Of a stretch of 64,000 nucleotides of DNA, positions 25,611-34,175 are shown piece by piece. This stretch comes from Pseudomonas thivervalensis. GTDB lineage: Bacteria > Pseudomonadota > Gammaproteobacteria > Pseudomonadales > Pseudomonadaceae. The stretch covers positions 62,001-126,000 of the forward strand of contig NZ_LHVE01000015.1 in assembly GCF_001269655.1 (NCBI RefSeq), given 5' to 3'. Both the position numbers and the translations under genes were made by a program. Position 1 is the stretch's first letter. Every line of letters starts with the position of its first letter. Under the pieces are notes generated by a model that ran no database searches, was not told the origin of the DNA, and worked only from the letters and a program-made list of their open reading frames with translations.

Positions 25611-26801
25611 TCAATCCTTCACGAACAGTTGACGAGGGACGTTGCACAGCGTCTCGACGCCGGTCTCGGTGATCAGGATGCTCTCGGTGATTTCCAGGCC
25701 CCAATCGTCCATCCACAGCCCCGGCATGAAGTGGAAGGTCATGCCTGGTTGCAACACGCTGTCGTCGCCGGGGCGCAGGCTCATGGTGCGCTCGCCCCAA
25801 TCCGGCGGATAGCTGATCCCGATGGGGTAGCCGCAACGGCTGTCCTTGTGGATGCCGAATTTCTTTAGCACCTTGAAAAACGCCACGGCGATGTCCCCGG
25901 TGGTGTTGCCCGGCTTGGCCGCGTCCAGGCCAGCGGCGATGCCTTCGACCACGGCTTTTTCGCCGTCGAGGAAATGTTGCGGCGGCTTGCCCAGGTAAAT
26001 GGTCCGCGACAACGGGCAGTGGTAACGCTTGTAGCAACCGGCGATTTCAAAGAAGGTGCCGGCGCCCTGTTCGAACGGCGAATCGTCCCAGGTCAGGTGC
26101 GGTGCGCTGGCATCGGCGCCGGTGGGCAACAACGGCACGATGGCCGGGTAGTCGCCGCCATGGCCGTCGGCACCGAGGATGCCGCTGCTGTAGATCTCGG
26201 CCACCAGTTCGTTCTTGCGCATGCCCGGTTCGATCCGTTCCAGGATCCGGCTGTGCATGTTCTCGACGATGCGCGCGGCGATGCGCATGTAGGCGATTTC
26301 CTGGGGCGACTTGACGGCGCGCTGCCAGTTCACCAGGCCCACTGCGTCCACCAGTTTCGCCTCGGGCAGGTGTTTTTGCAGCGACAGGTACGCGGCGGCG
26401 CTGAAGTAATAGTTGTCCATTTCCACGCCGATGCTCAGCGCGCCCCAGCCACGGGCGATGATCACCTCGCGGGACAAGTAGTCCATGGGATGGCGCTCGC
26501 GGGACTGCACGTAGATGTCCGGGTAGCCGACGATGTTGTCGGCCTGCATGAACACCGTGCGCCTGGCACCGTTGGCATCCTGGCCGCGACCGAACCACAC
26601 GGGCTCGCCCTCCAGCGCCAGCAGCACGCACTGGTGCACATAGAACGACCACCCGTCATAGCCGGTGAGCCAGGCCATGTTCGACGGATCGGTGACCACC
26701 AGCAGCTCCAGGCCCTGGGCCTGCATGGCCGCGCGCACCTTCGCCAGGCGCTGGGCGTATTCCTCCCGTTTAAACGGAAGATTGACGACTATCTCTGACA
26801 T
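25611..26801 (-). CDS. doeA: Ectoine hydrolase DoeA (EutD)
   Basis: 396 residues, with a creatinase/aminopeptidase-P-like (M24, pita-bread) fold. The N-terminal domain (VTDPSNMAWLTGYDGWSFYVHQ) and the C-terminal domain with ADGHGGDYPAIVPLLPTG and HFMPGLWMDDWGLEITESI are recognisable. It opens the ectoine ring to N-acetyl-diaminobutyrate. The alpha isomer is also the internal inducer for EnuR in other bacteria. It lies between eutC and doeB in the island. Confidence 0.94.
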   Translation of the reverse strand: MSEIVVNLPFKREEYAQRLAKVRAAMQAQGLELLVVTDPSNMAWLTGYDGWSFYVHQCVLLALEGEPVWFGRGQDANGARRTVFMQADNIVGYPDIYVQSRERHPMDYLSREVIIARGWGALSIGVEMDNYYFSAAAYLSLQKHLPEAKLVDAVGLVNWQRAVKSPQEIAYMRIAARIVENMHSRILERIEPGMRKNELVAEIYSSGILGADGHGGDYPAIVPLLPTGADASAPHLTWDDSPFEQGAGTFFEIAGCYKRYHCPLSRTIYLGKPPQHFLDGEKAVVEGIAAGLDAAKPGNTTGDIAVAFFKVLKKFGIHKDSRCGYPIGISYPPDWGERTMSLRPGDDSVLQPGMTFHFMPGLWMDDWGLEITESILITETGVETLCNVPRQLFVKD

Positions 26802-26841
26802 CCATCTGCCCTCTGATCAATGACGCACGAATGAAAAATGG

Positions 26842-27834
26842 TTAGCGGCCGAACGCGAAACCCTTGCCCGCCGCCCGTGCCCGCTCGAACGCCAGGTTGG
26901 CGATGGCGGTGTCCTGGGCGCCGGTGCCGGTCAGGTCGCAAAGCGTCACTTGCGCCGCATCGGAACGTCCCAGCCGTTGCCCCGCCAGCACCCGCCCCAG
27001 CTCCGTCAACGCCAAGTCATCGCGAACGGTGCCCGCCGCCAGGGCGTGGTGCAGTTCGCCGAGCACACGGGTCTGGCTCAGGCGATCGGCGACATAGCAG
27101 TCGACGGCCGCCAGGGCTTGCGGGGAAATTTCGTTCTTGTGTTCCGCATCCGACCCCATCGCCGTGATGTGCAGGCCCGGATGCAGATGGCGGGCGTCGA
27201 TCAACGGTTCGCGACTGGGGGTGCAGGTGATGGCGATGTCCACGCCTTCCAGGGCATCGTCAATGGAGGTGCATGGCGTGACGGCAAGCCCGGTGTCACG
27301 CGCCAGTTCCTGACTGAACGCCTTGGCCTTTTGCGCATCGCGCGCCCAGACCCGCACCTCGTCGATGGGCCGCACCAGGCGCAGTGCCTGAAGCTGCAAC
27401 GCCGCCTGCTCGCCGGCACCGATCAGCGCGACGCTGCGGCTCTCCGCGCGCGACAGGCAACGCGCCGCCACTGCCCCGGCCGCTGCGGTGCGCACGGCGG
27501 TGAGGTAACCGTTGTCCAGCAGCAGCGCTTCCAGCAAGCCGGTGCGCGCCGAGAGCAGCATCATCATGCCGTTGAGGCTGGGCAGGCCGAGCTTGGGGTT
27601 ATCGAAAAAACCCGGGCTGACCTTGATGGCGAAGCGTTCCAGGCCCGGCAGGTAAGCGGTCTTCACATCCACTTCGCCGTTGTACTCGGGGATGTCCAAT
27701 CGCAGGATCGGCGGCATCGCCACGGCGGCGGTGGCCAGCAACACGAAAGCCTGCTCGATGGCGTCGATGCTGGCCAGGTCGAGGGCCACGCAGCTGCGCA
27801 GATCGGCTTCGCTCAATAGGGTGACTTCACTCAT
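26842..27834 (-). CDS. eutC: Ectoine utilization protein EutC (ornithine cyclodeaminase family)
   Basis: 330 residues with a Rossmann motif (VALIGAGEQAALQLQALRLV, about 135-154) and the cyclodeaminase/mu-crystallin signatures DVKTAYLPGLERFAIKVSPGF and DNGYLTAVRTAAAGAVAA. EutA, EutB and EutC are thought to convert hydroxyectoine to ectoine. Here eutC is linked to eutB (22-base gap), but no eutA is present. Confidence 0.9.
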   Translation of the reverse strand: MSEVTLLSEADLRSCVALDLASIDAIEQAFVLLATAAVAMPPILRLDIPEYNGEVDVKTAYLPGLERFAIKVSPGFFDNPKLGLPSLNGMMMLLSARTGLLEALLLDNGYLTAVRTAAAGAVAARCLSRAESRSVALIGAGEQAALQLQALRLVRPIDEVRVWARDAQKAKAFSQELARDTGLAVTPCTSIDDALEGVDIAITCTPSREPLIDARHLHPGLHITAMGSDAEHKNEISPQALAAVDCYVADRLSQTRVLGELHHALAAGTVRDDLALTELGRVLAGQRLGRSDAAQVTLCDLTGTGAQDTAIANLAFERARAAGKGFAFGR

Positions 27835-27856
27835 GACAGGCTCCGTTAACGGGTTA

Positions 27857-28828
27857 TCAAGCGTTGGCGCCTGCGATCACGCGGGCATGTTGTTCGGTGT
27901 CGACGTTGCGCCCGCTGACCACCAGGACGATGGGGCCGCGTGGTTCGACCAGGCCGTCGAGCAGCGCCGCGATACCCACCACGGCAGCGCCCTCGAGCAC
28001 CAGGCGTTCGTGGTGATAGGCGTGGCGGATGGCATTGGCGATGGAGGCTTCCGAGAGCAGGTGCACGTCATCGCGCAGTTGCCGGGTCATGGCGAAGGTG
28101 TAGCGGTTGTCCAGGCCAATGCCGCCGCCGAGGGAGTCGGCCAGGGTCGGCAGTTCTTCGACGTCCACGGGCTGCCCGGCGACGAGGCTGGCGTGCATCG
28201 CCGCACCGCGGGCCATGCTGATGCCGTGGACCTGGATCGCTGGGTTGGCACTTTTGAGGGCCAGGGCAACCCCGGCGAACAGACCGCCACCGGACAACGG
28301 CACCAGCACCTGGGCCACCTCCGGTTGCTGTTCGAGAATCTCCAGGCCGAGGGTGCCCTGGCCGGCGATGATCGCCGGGTGATCGAAGGGCGGCAAAAAG
28401 GTCGCGCCCTGCTCCCGGGCGATGCGCTCGGCTTCACGCTGGGCATCGTCCTGGGACTGGCCGACGATGCACACCTCGGCGCCCAAATCGCGGATCGCCT
28501 GCACCTTGTTGGTCGGCACCAGGTTCGACAGGCAGACAATCGCCTTGACGCCCTGTTGCGAGGCAGCATGGGCCAGCGCCCGGCCATGATTACCGGTCGA
28601 CGCGGTGACCACGCCCCGGGCCTTCTGCTCGGAACTGAGTTGCGCGACGGCATTGCTCGCCCCACGCAGTTTGAAGCTGCCGGTGATTTGCAGGGCTTCC
28701 AGCTTGAGATACACCGCCACGCCCATCAACCGCGACAAACTCGGGGAATGCTCCATGGGCGTGCGCCGCAGCAGCGACTCGATGCGCTGGCGAGCGAGAT
28801 AGATGTCCTGAAGCTGCAACCCTGTCAT
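27857..28828 (-). CDS. eutB: Hydroxyectoine utilization dehydratase EutB (threonine-dehydratase-like)
   Basis: 323 residues, PLP fold-type II. The Schiff-base Lys is K53 in TGSFKLRGASNA. The phosphate-binding loop is in LSGGGLFAG, and ASTGNHGRALAHAA is the substrate loop. It resembles serine/threonine dehydratases but in this cluster is assigned to hydroxyectoine dehydration. It is the first catabolic gene of the arm, with its own upstream palindrome at 28887-28903. Confidence 0.9.
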   Translation of the reverse strand: MTGLQLQDIYLARQRIESLLRRTPMEHSPSLSRLMGVAVYLKLEALQITGSFKLRGASNAVAQLSSEQKARGVVTASTGNHGRALAHAASQQGVKAIVCLSNLVPTNKVQAIRDLGAEVCIVGQSQDDAQREAERIAREQGATFLPPFDHPAIIAGQGTLGLEILEQQPEVAQVLVPLSGGGLFAGVALALKSANPAIQVHGISMARGAAMHASLVAGQPVDVEELPTLADSLGGGIGLDNRYTFAMTRQLRDDVHLLSEASIANAIRHAYHHERLVLEGAAVVGIAALLDGLVEPRGPIVLVVSGRNVDTEQHARVIAGANA

Positions 28829-28886
28829 GACGGCGTCCCGAGCGGATGTGTTGGGCGCAGTCTAAGAGGGCTGGATTGTGGTGATG

Positions 28887-28903
28887 AATGTACTAGGGCA
28901 ATT
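28887..28903 (-). promoter_or_regulatory. Candidate EnuR operator upstream of eutB
   Basis: The minus strand reads AATTGCCCTAGTACATT, an imperfect palindrome around CTAG. The same motif, AATTGTCCTAGTGCAAT, is in front of enuR (30592-30608), with 14 of 17 bases identical. Both sit about 60-80 bases upstream of their genes. Confidence 0.6.
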
Positions 28904-28963
28904 TAGTTTGCGTTCAGTGCCGGTTGGAAGAGGTGAACAAAACCTATGAAGGGCCCCCTACTC

Positions 28964-29095
28964 CTGTGGCGAGGGAGCTTGCTCCCGCTGGGCTGTGCAG
29001 CAGACCCAAATCCATCTAACCAGATGTATCTGAAGACAGTTAACTGTTTTTACGACTGCTTCGCAGCCGAGCGGGAGCAAGCTCCCTCGCCACAA
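28964..29095. repeat. REP doublet between eutB and enuR
   Basis: A GTGGCGAGGGAGC inverted pair with a ~80-base spacer containing TTCGCAGCCGAGCGGGAGC. No inner REP family. Confidence 0.85.
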
Positions 29096-29135
29096 AAGGC
29101 ACATGCAACTTTGGAGAAGGCCCACTGCTTGCTTA

Positions 29136-30530
29136 TCAGAAATCATGAATCTGCGGGTATTGGTTGAAGATCTCCCGCATGCCGATCAGTGCATGGCGCA
29201 TTTCGTCATCGCTGCATTCGGCACCGACGCACACCCGCACCGCGCGCGGCCTGGGAGTACCGCGCACGGTAAACGGGTCAGGGGAGGTCACGGCAATGTG
29301 CTTGTGCCTTAGCGCCCGAACCAGGCTGTCCACTTCCCAATGAGGCGGGATGCCGACCCAGGCATTCAACGCGTGCGGGTGCTGGCCCAGCAGATGCTCG
29401 CCCATGTACTCGGTAATCATGGCTTGGCGTCCGGCCAGCAATTGACGTTGCAGTTGCACCAGCGACTCGGCGCGGCCATCGCGAATCCAGCGGGTGGCGA
29501 TCTCCGAGACCATAGGCGTGGCCATCCAACTGTTGACCCGCAGGATGCTCTCGGTGCGCAAGGCCAGGCGCTTGGGCACCACCAGGTAGCCGATGCGCAA
29601 CCCCGTGAGCACCGACTTGGTCATGCTCGTGCAGTAGAACGACAGCTCCGGCAGGTAGTGACTGATGGGCGGCGCCCGGCGCTCGTCCAGCAGCGGGCCG
29701 TACACGTCATCTTCAATGATATGCACGCCGAAGCGCCGGGCGATCTCGGCGATTTCCCGGCGACGCGCGTCGGGCATCAGGCTGGTGGTGGGGTTGTTCA
29801 GGTTCGGCGTGCACACCAACGCCGTGATGCGCTCGTTGCTGCACATGTCTTCGAAGTGTTCCGGGTCGATGCCATAGCGGTCCATCTCCAGGCCCTTGAG
29901 GGTGAAACCCAGTACTTGGGAATTACCGATCACGCCGTGGTCGGTCAGCCCTTCGCAGAGCACCACATCGTCGGGCCCGGCCAGCGATGCGAGGGCCAGG
30001 AAAATCCCGTGGGCCGCGCCATTGGTGATCAGCACATCGTTACGGTCGACCTTCAGCCCTTGCCGAGCAATCCATTGCACCGCCGCTTCGCGATGGGATT
30101 CGAAACCGGCGATGGGGCGAAACGCGTGAATCCACGGCTGGTCCTCTTCAGTGCTCAGCGCCGCGCAGGTATCCCGCCAAGCCTGGTCATGCTCGCGGGT
30201 ATGGAGGATGCGGGTGATGGAAAAATCCACCAGGGCCCGCTCGGGGCTGTCGAGAATGTAAGTCGCCACCCGGTCGCTCATGCGCCGCGAGACAAAACTG
30301 CCGCGCCCTACTTCGCAACGTACCAGCCCTTGGCGCTCCAGCTCCTTGTAGGCGTTGGTGACGGTCTGCACGCTGATGCCCATGGCGTCGGCCACCTGCC
30401 GTTGCGGCGGCAGGCGCTGGTCGTTGGCCAGGCTGCCCTGTTCGATATCGTCGGCAATGGCCTGCACCAGAATCTTGTATTTGGATTCACCACTGCGGGC
30501 GAGGTCCAAGGCTGATTTCCACTTATCCAT
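29136..30530 (-). CDS. enuR: Ectoine-responsive MocR/GabR-type regulator EnuR
   Basis: 464 residues. The N-terminal GntR winged helix-turn-helix (about 1-75: LPPQRQVADAMGISVQTVTNAYKELERQGLV) is fused to a fold-type I aminotransferase-like domain with the PLP Lys at about 305 (TSMTKSVLTGLRIGY). In Ruegeria, EnuR binds N-alpha-acetyl-diaminobutyrate or diaminobutyrate through PLP and derepresses the ectoine genes. Its place between the divergent importer and catabolic arms fits that role. ATG 30530 starts at MDKWKSALDLARSG; a longer frame upstream is unlikely. Confidence 0.92.
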   Translation of the reverse strand: MDKWKSALDLARSGESKYKILVQAIADDIEQGSLANDQRLPPQRQVADAMGISVQTVTNAYKELERQGLVRCEVGRGSFVSRRMSDRVATYILDSPERALVDFSITRILHTREHDQAWRDTCAALSTEEDQPWIHAFRPIAGFESHREAAVQWIARQGLKVDRNDVLITNGAAHGIFLALASLAGPDDVVLCEGLTDHGVIGNSQVLGFTLKGLEMDRYGIDPEHFEDMCSNERITALVCTPNLNNPTTSLMPDARRREIAEIARRFGVHIIEDDVYGPLLDERRAPPISHYLPELSFYCTSMTKSVLTGLRIGYLVVPKRLALRTESILRVNSWMATPMVSEIATRWIRDGRAESLVQLQRQLLAGRQAMITEYMGEHLLGQHPHALNAWVGIPPHWEVDSLVRALRHKHIAVTSPDPFTVRGTPRPRAVRVCVGAECSDDEMRHALIGMREIFNQYPQIHDF

Positions 30531-30591
30531 GACAGCTGCAACCGGCGTGTGTAGGGGTGCGCACAGCATTGCGCGGCCATCGCGGCAAAGC

Positions 30592-30610
30592 AATTGTCCT
30601 AGTGCAATAC
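30592..30610. promoter_or_regulatory. Candidate EnuR operator in the enuR-ehuB divergent region
   Basis: AATTGTCCTAGTGCAATAC: the core ATTG-TC-CTAG-TG-CAAT is an imperfect palindrome. It is 62 bases upstream of enuR and 211 upstream of ehuB, and it matches the site before eutB. It is likely to control enuR itself; control of ehuB from this distance is uncertain. Confidence 0.6.
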
Positions 30611-30820
30611 AATCCACGCCGGGGCTTTTGTATGCTCGGTCCAAGGTCGTTATCCAGGCGGGTGCATTGCCCCGACAAAAAGCCGGACCGACCTGTACCG
30701 GCGCCACTCCCGATTCCAGGCCACGCCCGGATCCGCCGTAGTACGTTTTGCTCTTGTCACACTGCCTCCTAACACAGAACCGTCCGCTGACGGATCCACA
30801 AGAAACAGGAGATTTTATCG

Positions 30821-31675
30821 ATGAGCAATTTTCTTCCCAGCACCCGTGCGCCCTTGCGTCGGCTCTTGTTGACCTGTGCCGTACTGGGCCTGGCCGGCAG
30901 TGTTCAAGCGGCCACCCTGGATACCGTCAAAAGCAACAGCAGCATCCGGATCGGCTACGCCAACGAAACCCCGTTCGCCTTCACCGAAACCGACGGCACC
31001 GTCACCGGTGAGTCGCCGGAGATCGCCAAGATCATTTTCGCCAGGATGGGCATCAAGCAGGTCAATGGCGTGCTCACCGAATGGGGCTCGCTGATCCCGG
31101 GCCTGCGCGCAGGCCGCTTCGACGTGATTGCCGCCGGCATGTACATCACCCCGGCACGCTGCAAGCAAGTGTTGTTCACCGATCCGCAGTACCAGTTGCC
31201 CGACGCCTTGCTCGTGGCCAAGGGCAACCCGAAAAAACTCCACAGTTATGAAGACATCGCCAAGCAACCGGACGTGAAGCTGGCAATCATGGCCGGCACG
31301 GTGAACCTGGCGTACGCCCGCGATTCCGGGGTCAAGGACGAACAGATCCTCCAAGTCCCCGACACCACCGCTCAATTGCAAGCGGTGCGCGCCGGTCGCG
31401 CCGACGCCGCCGTCGGCACGCAACTGACCATGAAAGGCCTGGCCAGCAAGGGCGGCGACAAGGTGGAAGCGATGACCGAATTCAAGGACGACCCGTCCCA
31501 CATCGGCTACGGCGCCCTGGCCTTCCGCCCCGAAGACAAGGACCTGCGCGATGCGGTCAATGCCGAGCTCAAGAAGTGGCTGGGCTCGGAAGAGCACCTC
31601 AAGGCCGTCGCGCCATTCGGTTTCGACAAATCCAACGTGACCAGCAAGACCGCGGCCGAGCTCTGCGCTCAGTAG
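30821..31675 (+). CDS. ehuB: Ectoine/hydroxyectoine ABC transporter substrate-binding protein EhuB
   Basis: 284 residues. The signal peptide runs to about residue 30 (LRRLLLTCAVLGLAGSVQA). The polar amino-acid-type binding domain starts TLDTVKSNSSIRIGYANETPFAFTETDG and has GRFDVIAAGMYITPARCKQVLF. EhuB captures ectoine and hydroxyectoine in the periplasm. It is the first gene of ehuBCDA; AGGAG lies upstream of the ATG. Confidence 0.93.
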   Translation: MSNFLPSTRAPLRRLLLTCAVLGLAGSVQAATLDTVKSNSSIRIGYANETPFAFTETDGTVTGESPEIAKIIFARMGIKQVNGVLTEWGSLIPGLRAGRFDVIAAGMYITPARCKQVLFTDPQYQLPDALLVAKGNPKKLHSYEDIAKQPDVKLAIMAGTVNLAYARDSGVKDEQILQVPDTTAQLQAVRAGRADAAVGTQLTMKGLASKGGDKVEAMTEFKDDPSHIGYGALAFRPEDKDLRDAVNAELKKWLGSEEHLKAVAPFGFDKSNVTSKTAAELCAQ

Positions 31676-31758
31676 TCGTCAAGACTGGCGTGCCGAAACG
31701 GGCATGACGCGTAGAGCGTGATGCCTGTTCCCTGCTTCATCGGACATCGGGTTGAACC

Positions 31759-32418
31759 ATGGGCGAATTACTTCCGTTATTGATACAAGGGGCCTGGGTC
31801 ACGCTCCAGGTGACCTTCTTTGGCTCGCTGCTGGCGATTGTCGCGGCGGTACTCGCAGCCCTCGGACGGCTGTCGCCGTGGCGCGCGTTGCGCTGGTTTT
31901 CCATTACCTACATCGAAGTGTTCCGGGGCACCTCGTTGCTGGTGCAATTGTTCTGGCTGTTCTTCGTGCTGCCGCTGCCGCCCTTCAACATTGAGCTGAG
32001 CCCTTACGCCGTGGCCATTGTCGGCCTGGGCTTGCACATCGGCGCATATGGGGCCGAGGTGATGCGCGGCGCCATCAGCTCGGTCGCCAAGGGCCAATAC
32101 GAAGCCTGCACGGCGTTGAATTTCAGCGCCTTCACCCGCTTCAAGCGGATCATCCTCCCCCAGGCGTTGCTGGCGGCAATTCCACCGGGCACCAACCTGT
32201 TGATCGAGCTGCTGAAGAACACCTCGCTGGTGTCGCTGATCACCTTGTCCGACCTGAGTTTTCGGGCACGCCAGTTGGATCAGGCGACGTTCCAGACCCT
32301 GGAGGTCTTCAGCCTGGCGCTGGTGCTGTATTTCATCCTCGCCCAAGCCATCAACTTCGGCATGCGTCACGTCGAGCGACGGCTGAGCCGGGGCCGGATG
32401 CGTGGAGGTCTGTCATGA
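31759..32418 (+). CDS. ehuC: Ectoine/hydroxyectoine ABC transporter permease EhuC
   Basis: 219 residues with five or so membrane helices. It has the amino-acid-type permease signature YIEVFRGTSLLVQLFWLFFVLP near 50-72 and the EAA loop EACTALNFSAFTRFKRIILPQAL. It forms the heteromeric channel with EhuD. The stop overlaps the ehuD start by 4 bases (ATGA). Confidence 0.92.
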   Translation: MGELLPLLIQGAWVTLQVTFFGSLLAIVAAVLAALGRLSPWRALRWFSITYIEVFRGTSLLVQLFWLFFVLPLPPFNIELSPYAVAIVGLGLHIGAYGAEVMRGAISSVAKGQYEACTALNFSAFTRFKRIILPQALLAAIPPGTNLLIELLKNTSLVSLITLSDLSFRARQLDQATFQTLEVFSLALVLYFILAQAINFGMRHVERRLSRGRMRGGLS

Positions 32419-33071
32419 CATTGTTCGACTGGTCCTACGCCGCGCAAATCCTGCCGGACCTGCTTCGCGCCTCGCTCAATACTGTGGGCATTACCCTGAT
32501 CGGCTTCCTGATCGCAATCGTGCTGGGGCTGTTCCTGGCGATTGGCCGGCGCAGTCGCAAGTTCTGGCTGTCGTGGCCGGCCACCGCGGTGATCGAGTTC
32601 ATCCGCAGCACGCCGCTGCTGATCCAGGTGTATTTCCTCTACTACGTGCTGCCCAACTATGGCCTGAGCCTGACGGCCATGCAAGTCGGCATCCTCGGCA
32701 TTGGCCTGCACTACGCCTGCTACATCGCCGAGGTCTATCGCAGCGGCCTTGACGCGGTGCCGCGGGCGCAGTGGGAAGCGGTGACGGCGTTGAACATCGC
32801 GCCGTACGACGCCTACCGCAACATCATCCTGCCCCAGGCGCTGCGACCGATCGTGCCGCCGCTGGGCAACTATCTGGTGGCGATGCTCAAGGACACGCCG
32901 GTGCTGTCGGCGATCACCGTGGTGGAAATCATGCAGCAGGCCAAGAACATCGGTTCCGAGCATTTCCGCTATCTGGAACCGATCACCCTGGTCGGCCTGT
33001 TCTTCCTCGCCCTGAGCCTCGCCTTGGCTTATCTGGTACGGCGCCTTGAAACGCGCATGGAGCTACGCTAA
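32415..33071 (+). CDS. ehuD: Ectoine/hydroxyectoine ABC transporter permease EhuD
   Basis: 218 residues, His/Glu/Gln/Arg-type permease. It has AVIEFIRSTPLLIQVYFLYYVLP and the EAA loop WEAVTALNIAPYDAYRNIILPQALR that contacts the ATPase. The start overlaps ehuC and the stop (TAATG) overlaps ehuA. Confidence 0.92.
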   Translation: MTLFDWSYAAQILPDLLRASLNTVGITLIGFLIAIVLGLFLAIGRRSRKFWLSWPATAVIEFIRSTPLLIQVYFLYYVLPNYGLSLTAMQVGILGIGLHYACYIAEVYRSGLDAVPRAQWEAVTALNIAPYDAYRNIILPQALRPIVPPLGNYLVAMLKDTPVLSAITVVEIMQQAKNIGSEHFRYLEPITLVGLFFLALSLALAYLVRRLETRMELR

Positions 33072-33940
33072 TGACTTTACCCCTGTCCACGCCCACCGAT
33101 TTGTCCCGGCGCAGCACGCTGGCGTCGCAGCAGGAGGCCCCGGCCATGCAGATTCCGACACCGTCCCGGCCGATTGTGAGTTTCCAGGACGTGACCAAGA
33201 GCTACGGCAGCTTCACCGTGCTTGACCATCTGAACCTGGATGTCGCGCCCGGTGAAAAGGTTGCGATCATCGGCCCGAGCGGCTCGGGCAAGTCCACCCT
33301 GCTGCGGGTGCTGATGACCCTGGAAGGCATCGACCAGGGCCAGATTCGCGTCGAGGATGACTCGCTGACCCACATGCCCAATCGCAACGGCGTGCTGGTG
33401 CCGGCCAATGACCGGCACATCCGCCGGGTGCGCGGCAAGATCGGCATGGTGTTCCAGAGCTTCAACCTGTTCCCCCACATGACCGCGCTGCAAAACGTTA
33501 TCGAGGCGCCGGTGCAAGTGCTCGGCATGAACCCGAAAGAAGCCCGCGAGCGCGCCGCCGACCTGCTGGAACTGGTGGGGCTGGGCAACAAGCTCGACCA
33601 TTACCCGTCGCAGTTGTCCGGCGGCCAGCAACAACGGGTGGCGATTGCCCGGGCCCTGGCGATGCGACCCAAGGTGATGTTGTTCGACGAAGTGACCTCG
33701 GCCCTCGATCCGGAGCTGTGCGGCGAAGTGCTGAACGTGATTCGCAAACTGGGGGCCGAACACAACTTGACCATGTTGATGGTGACCCACCAGATGGGCT
33801 TCGCCCGGGAATTCGCCGACCGGGTGTGCTTTTTCTACAAGGGACAGATCCACGAACAAGGCACCCCCGCGCAGATCTTCGAAAACCCGCAGCAGGAGCG
33901 CACGTGTGCGTTCTTGAGTGCGGTGAAAGAGGCGAATTGA
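33071..33940 (+). CDS. ehuA: Ectoine/hydroxyectoine ABC transporter ATPase EhuA
   Basis: 289 residues. Walker A GPSGSGKST is at 68-76, the ABC signature LSGGQQQR at about 182-189, and Walker B VMLFDEVTSALDPE follows. It powers the EhuBCD importer. The ATG at 33071 overlaps the ehuD stop by one base, but the first ~30 residues are not part of the ABC domain. An internal ATG at 33146 has a strong GGAGG 8 bases upstream and gives a 264-residue product nearer the usual family length. The start is therefore uncertain. Confidence 0.92.
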   Translation: MTLPLSTPTDLSRRSTLASQQEAPAMQIPTPSRPIVSFQDVTKSYGSFTVLDHLNLDVAPGEKVAIIGPSGSGKSTLLRVLMTLEGIDQGQIRVEDDSLTHMPNRNGVLVPANDRHIRRVRGKIGMVFQSFNLFPHMTALQNVIEAPVQVLGMNPKEARERAADLLELVGLGNKLDHYPSQLSGGQQQRVAIARALAMRPKVMLFDEVTSALDPELCGEVLNVIRKLGAEHNLTMLMVTHQMGFAREFADRVCFFYKGQIHEQGTPAQIFENPQQERTCAFLSAVKEAN

Positions 33941-33969
33941 GGCCCGACCCATCACTCAAGTGAACATCA

Positions 33970-34103
33970 TTGTGGCGAGGGAGCTTGCTCCCGCTGGACT
34001 GCGCAGCAGGCCCAAATCAGCGAATGCGGTGTGCCAGGAGAATCAAGGCGAATGGTTTCAGGGCTGCTTCGCAGCCCAACGGGAGCAAGCTCCCTCGCCA
34101 CAA
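33970..34103. repeat. REP doublet
   Basis: A GTGGCGAGGGAGC inverted pair with an ~80-base spacer, between the convergent ehuA and OmpA-like genes. Confidence 0.85.
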
Positions 34104-34122
34104 AAGCCCAAACGCTAGCCGC

Positions 34123-34157
34123 AAAAAAGGGGACCCTGTCTCCAGGAGCCCCCTTTC
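34123..34157 (-). terminator. Terminator of the OmpA-like lipoprotein gene
   Basis: On the minus strand GGGGGCTCCTG pairs imperfectly with CAGGGTCCCC, followed by T6 (plus-strand A-run at 34123-34128). It lies just after the gene's stop. Confidence 0.7.
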
Positions 34158-34175
34158 ATTTACCACCCAGCGATT

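Noticed and set aside
30530..30707. Longer enuR start at 30707
   Set aside because: The extra 59 residues precede the GntR domain and cover the candidate operator; MDKWKSAL at 30530 is the normal MocR-type start.
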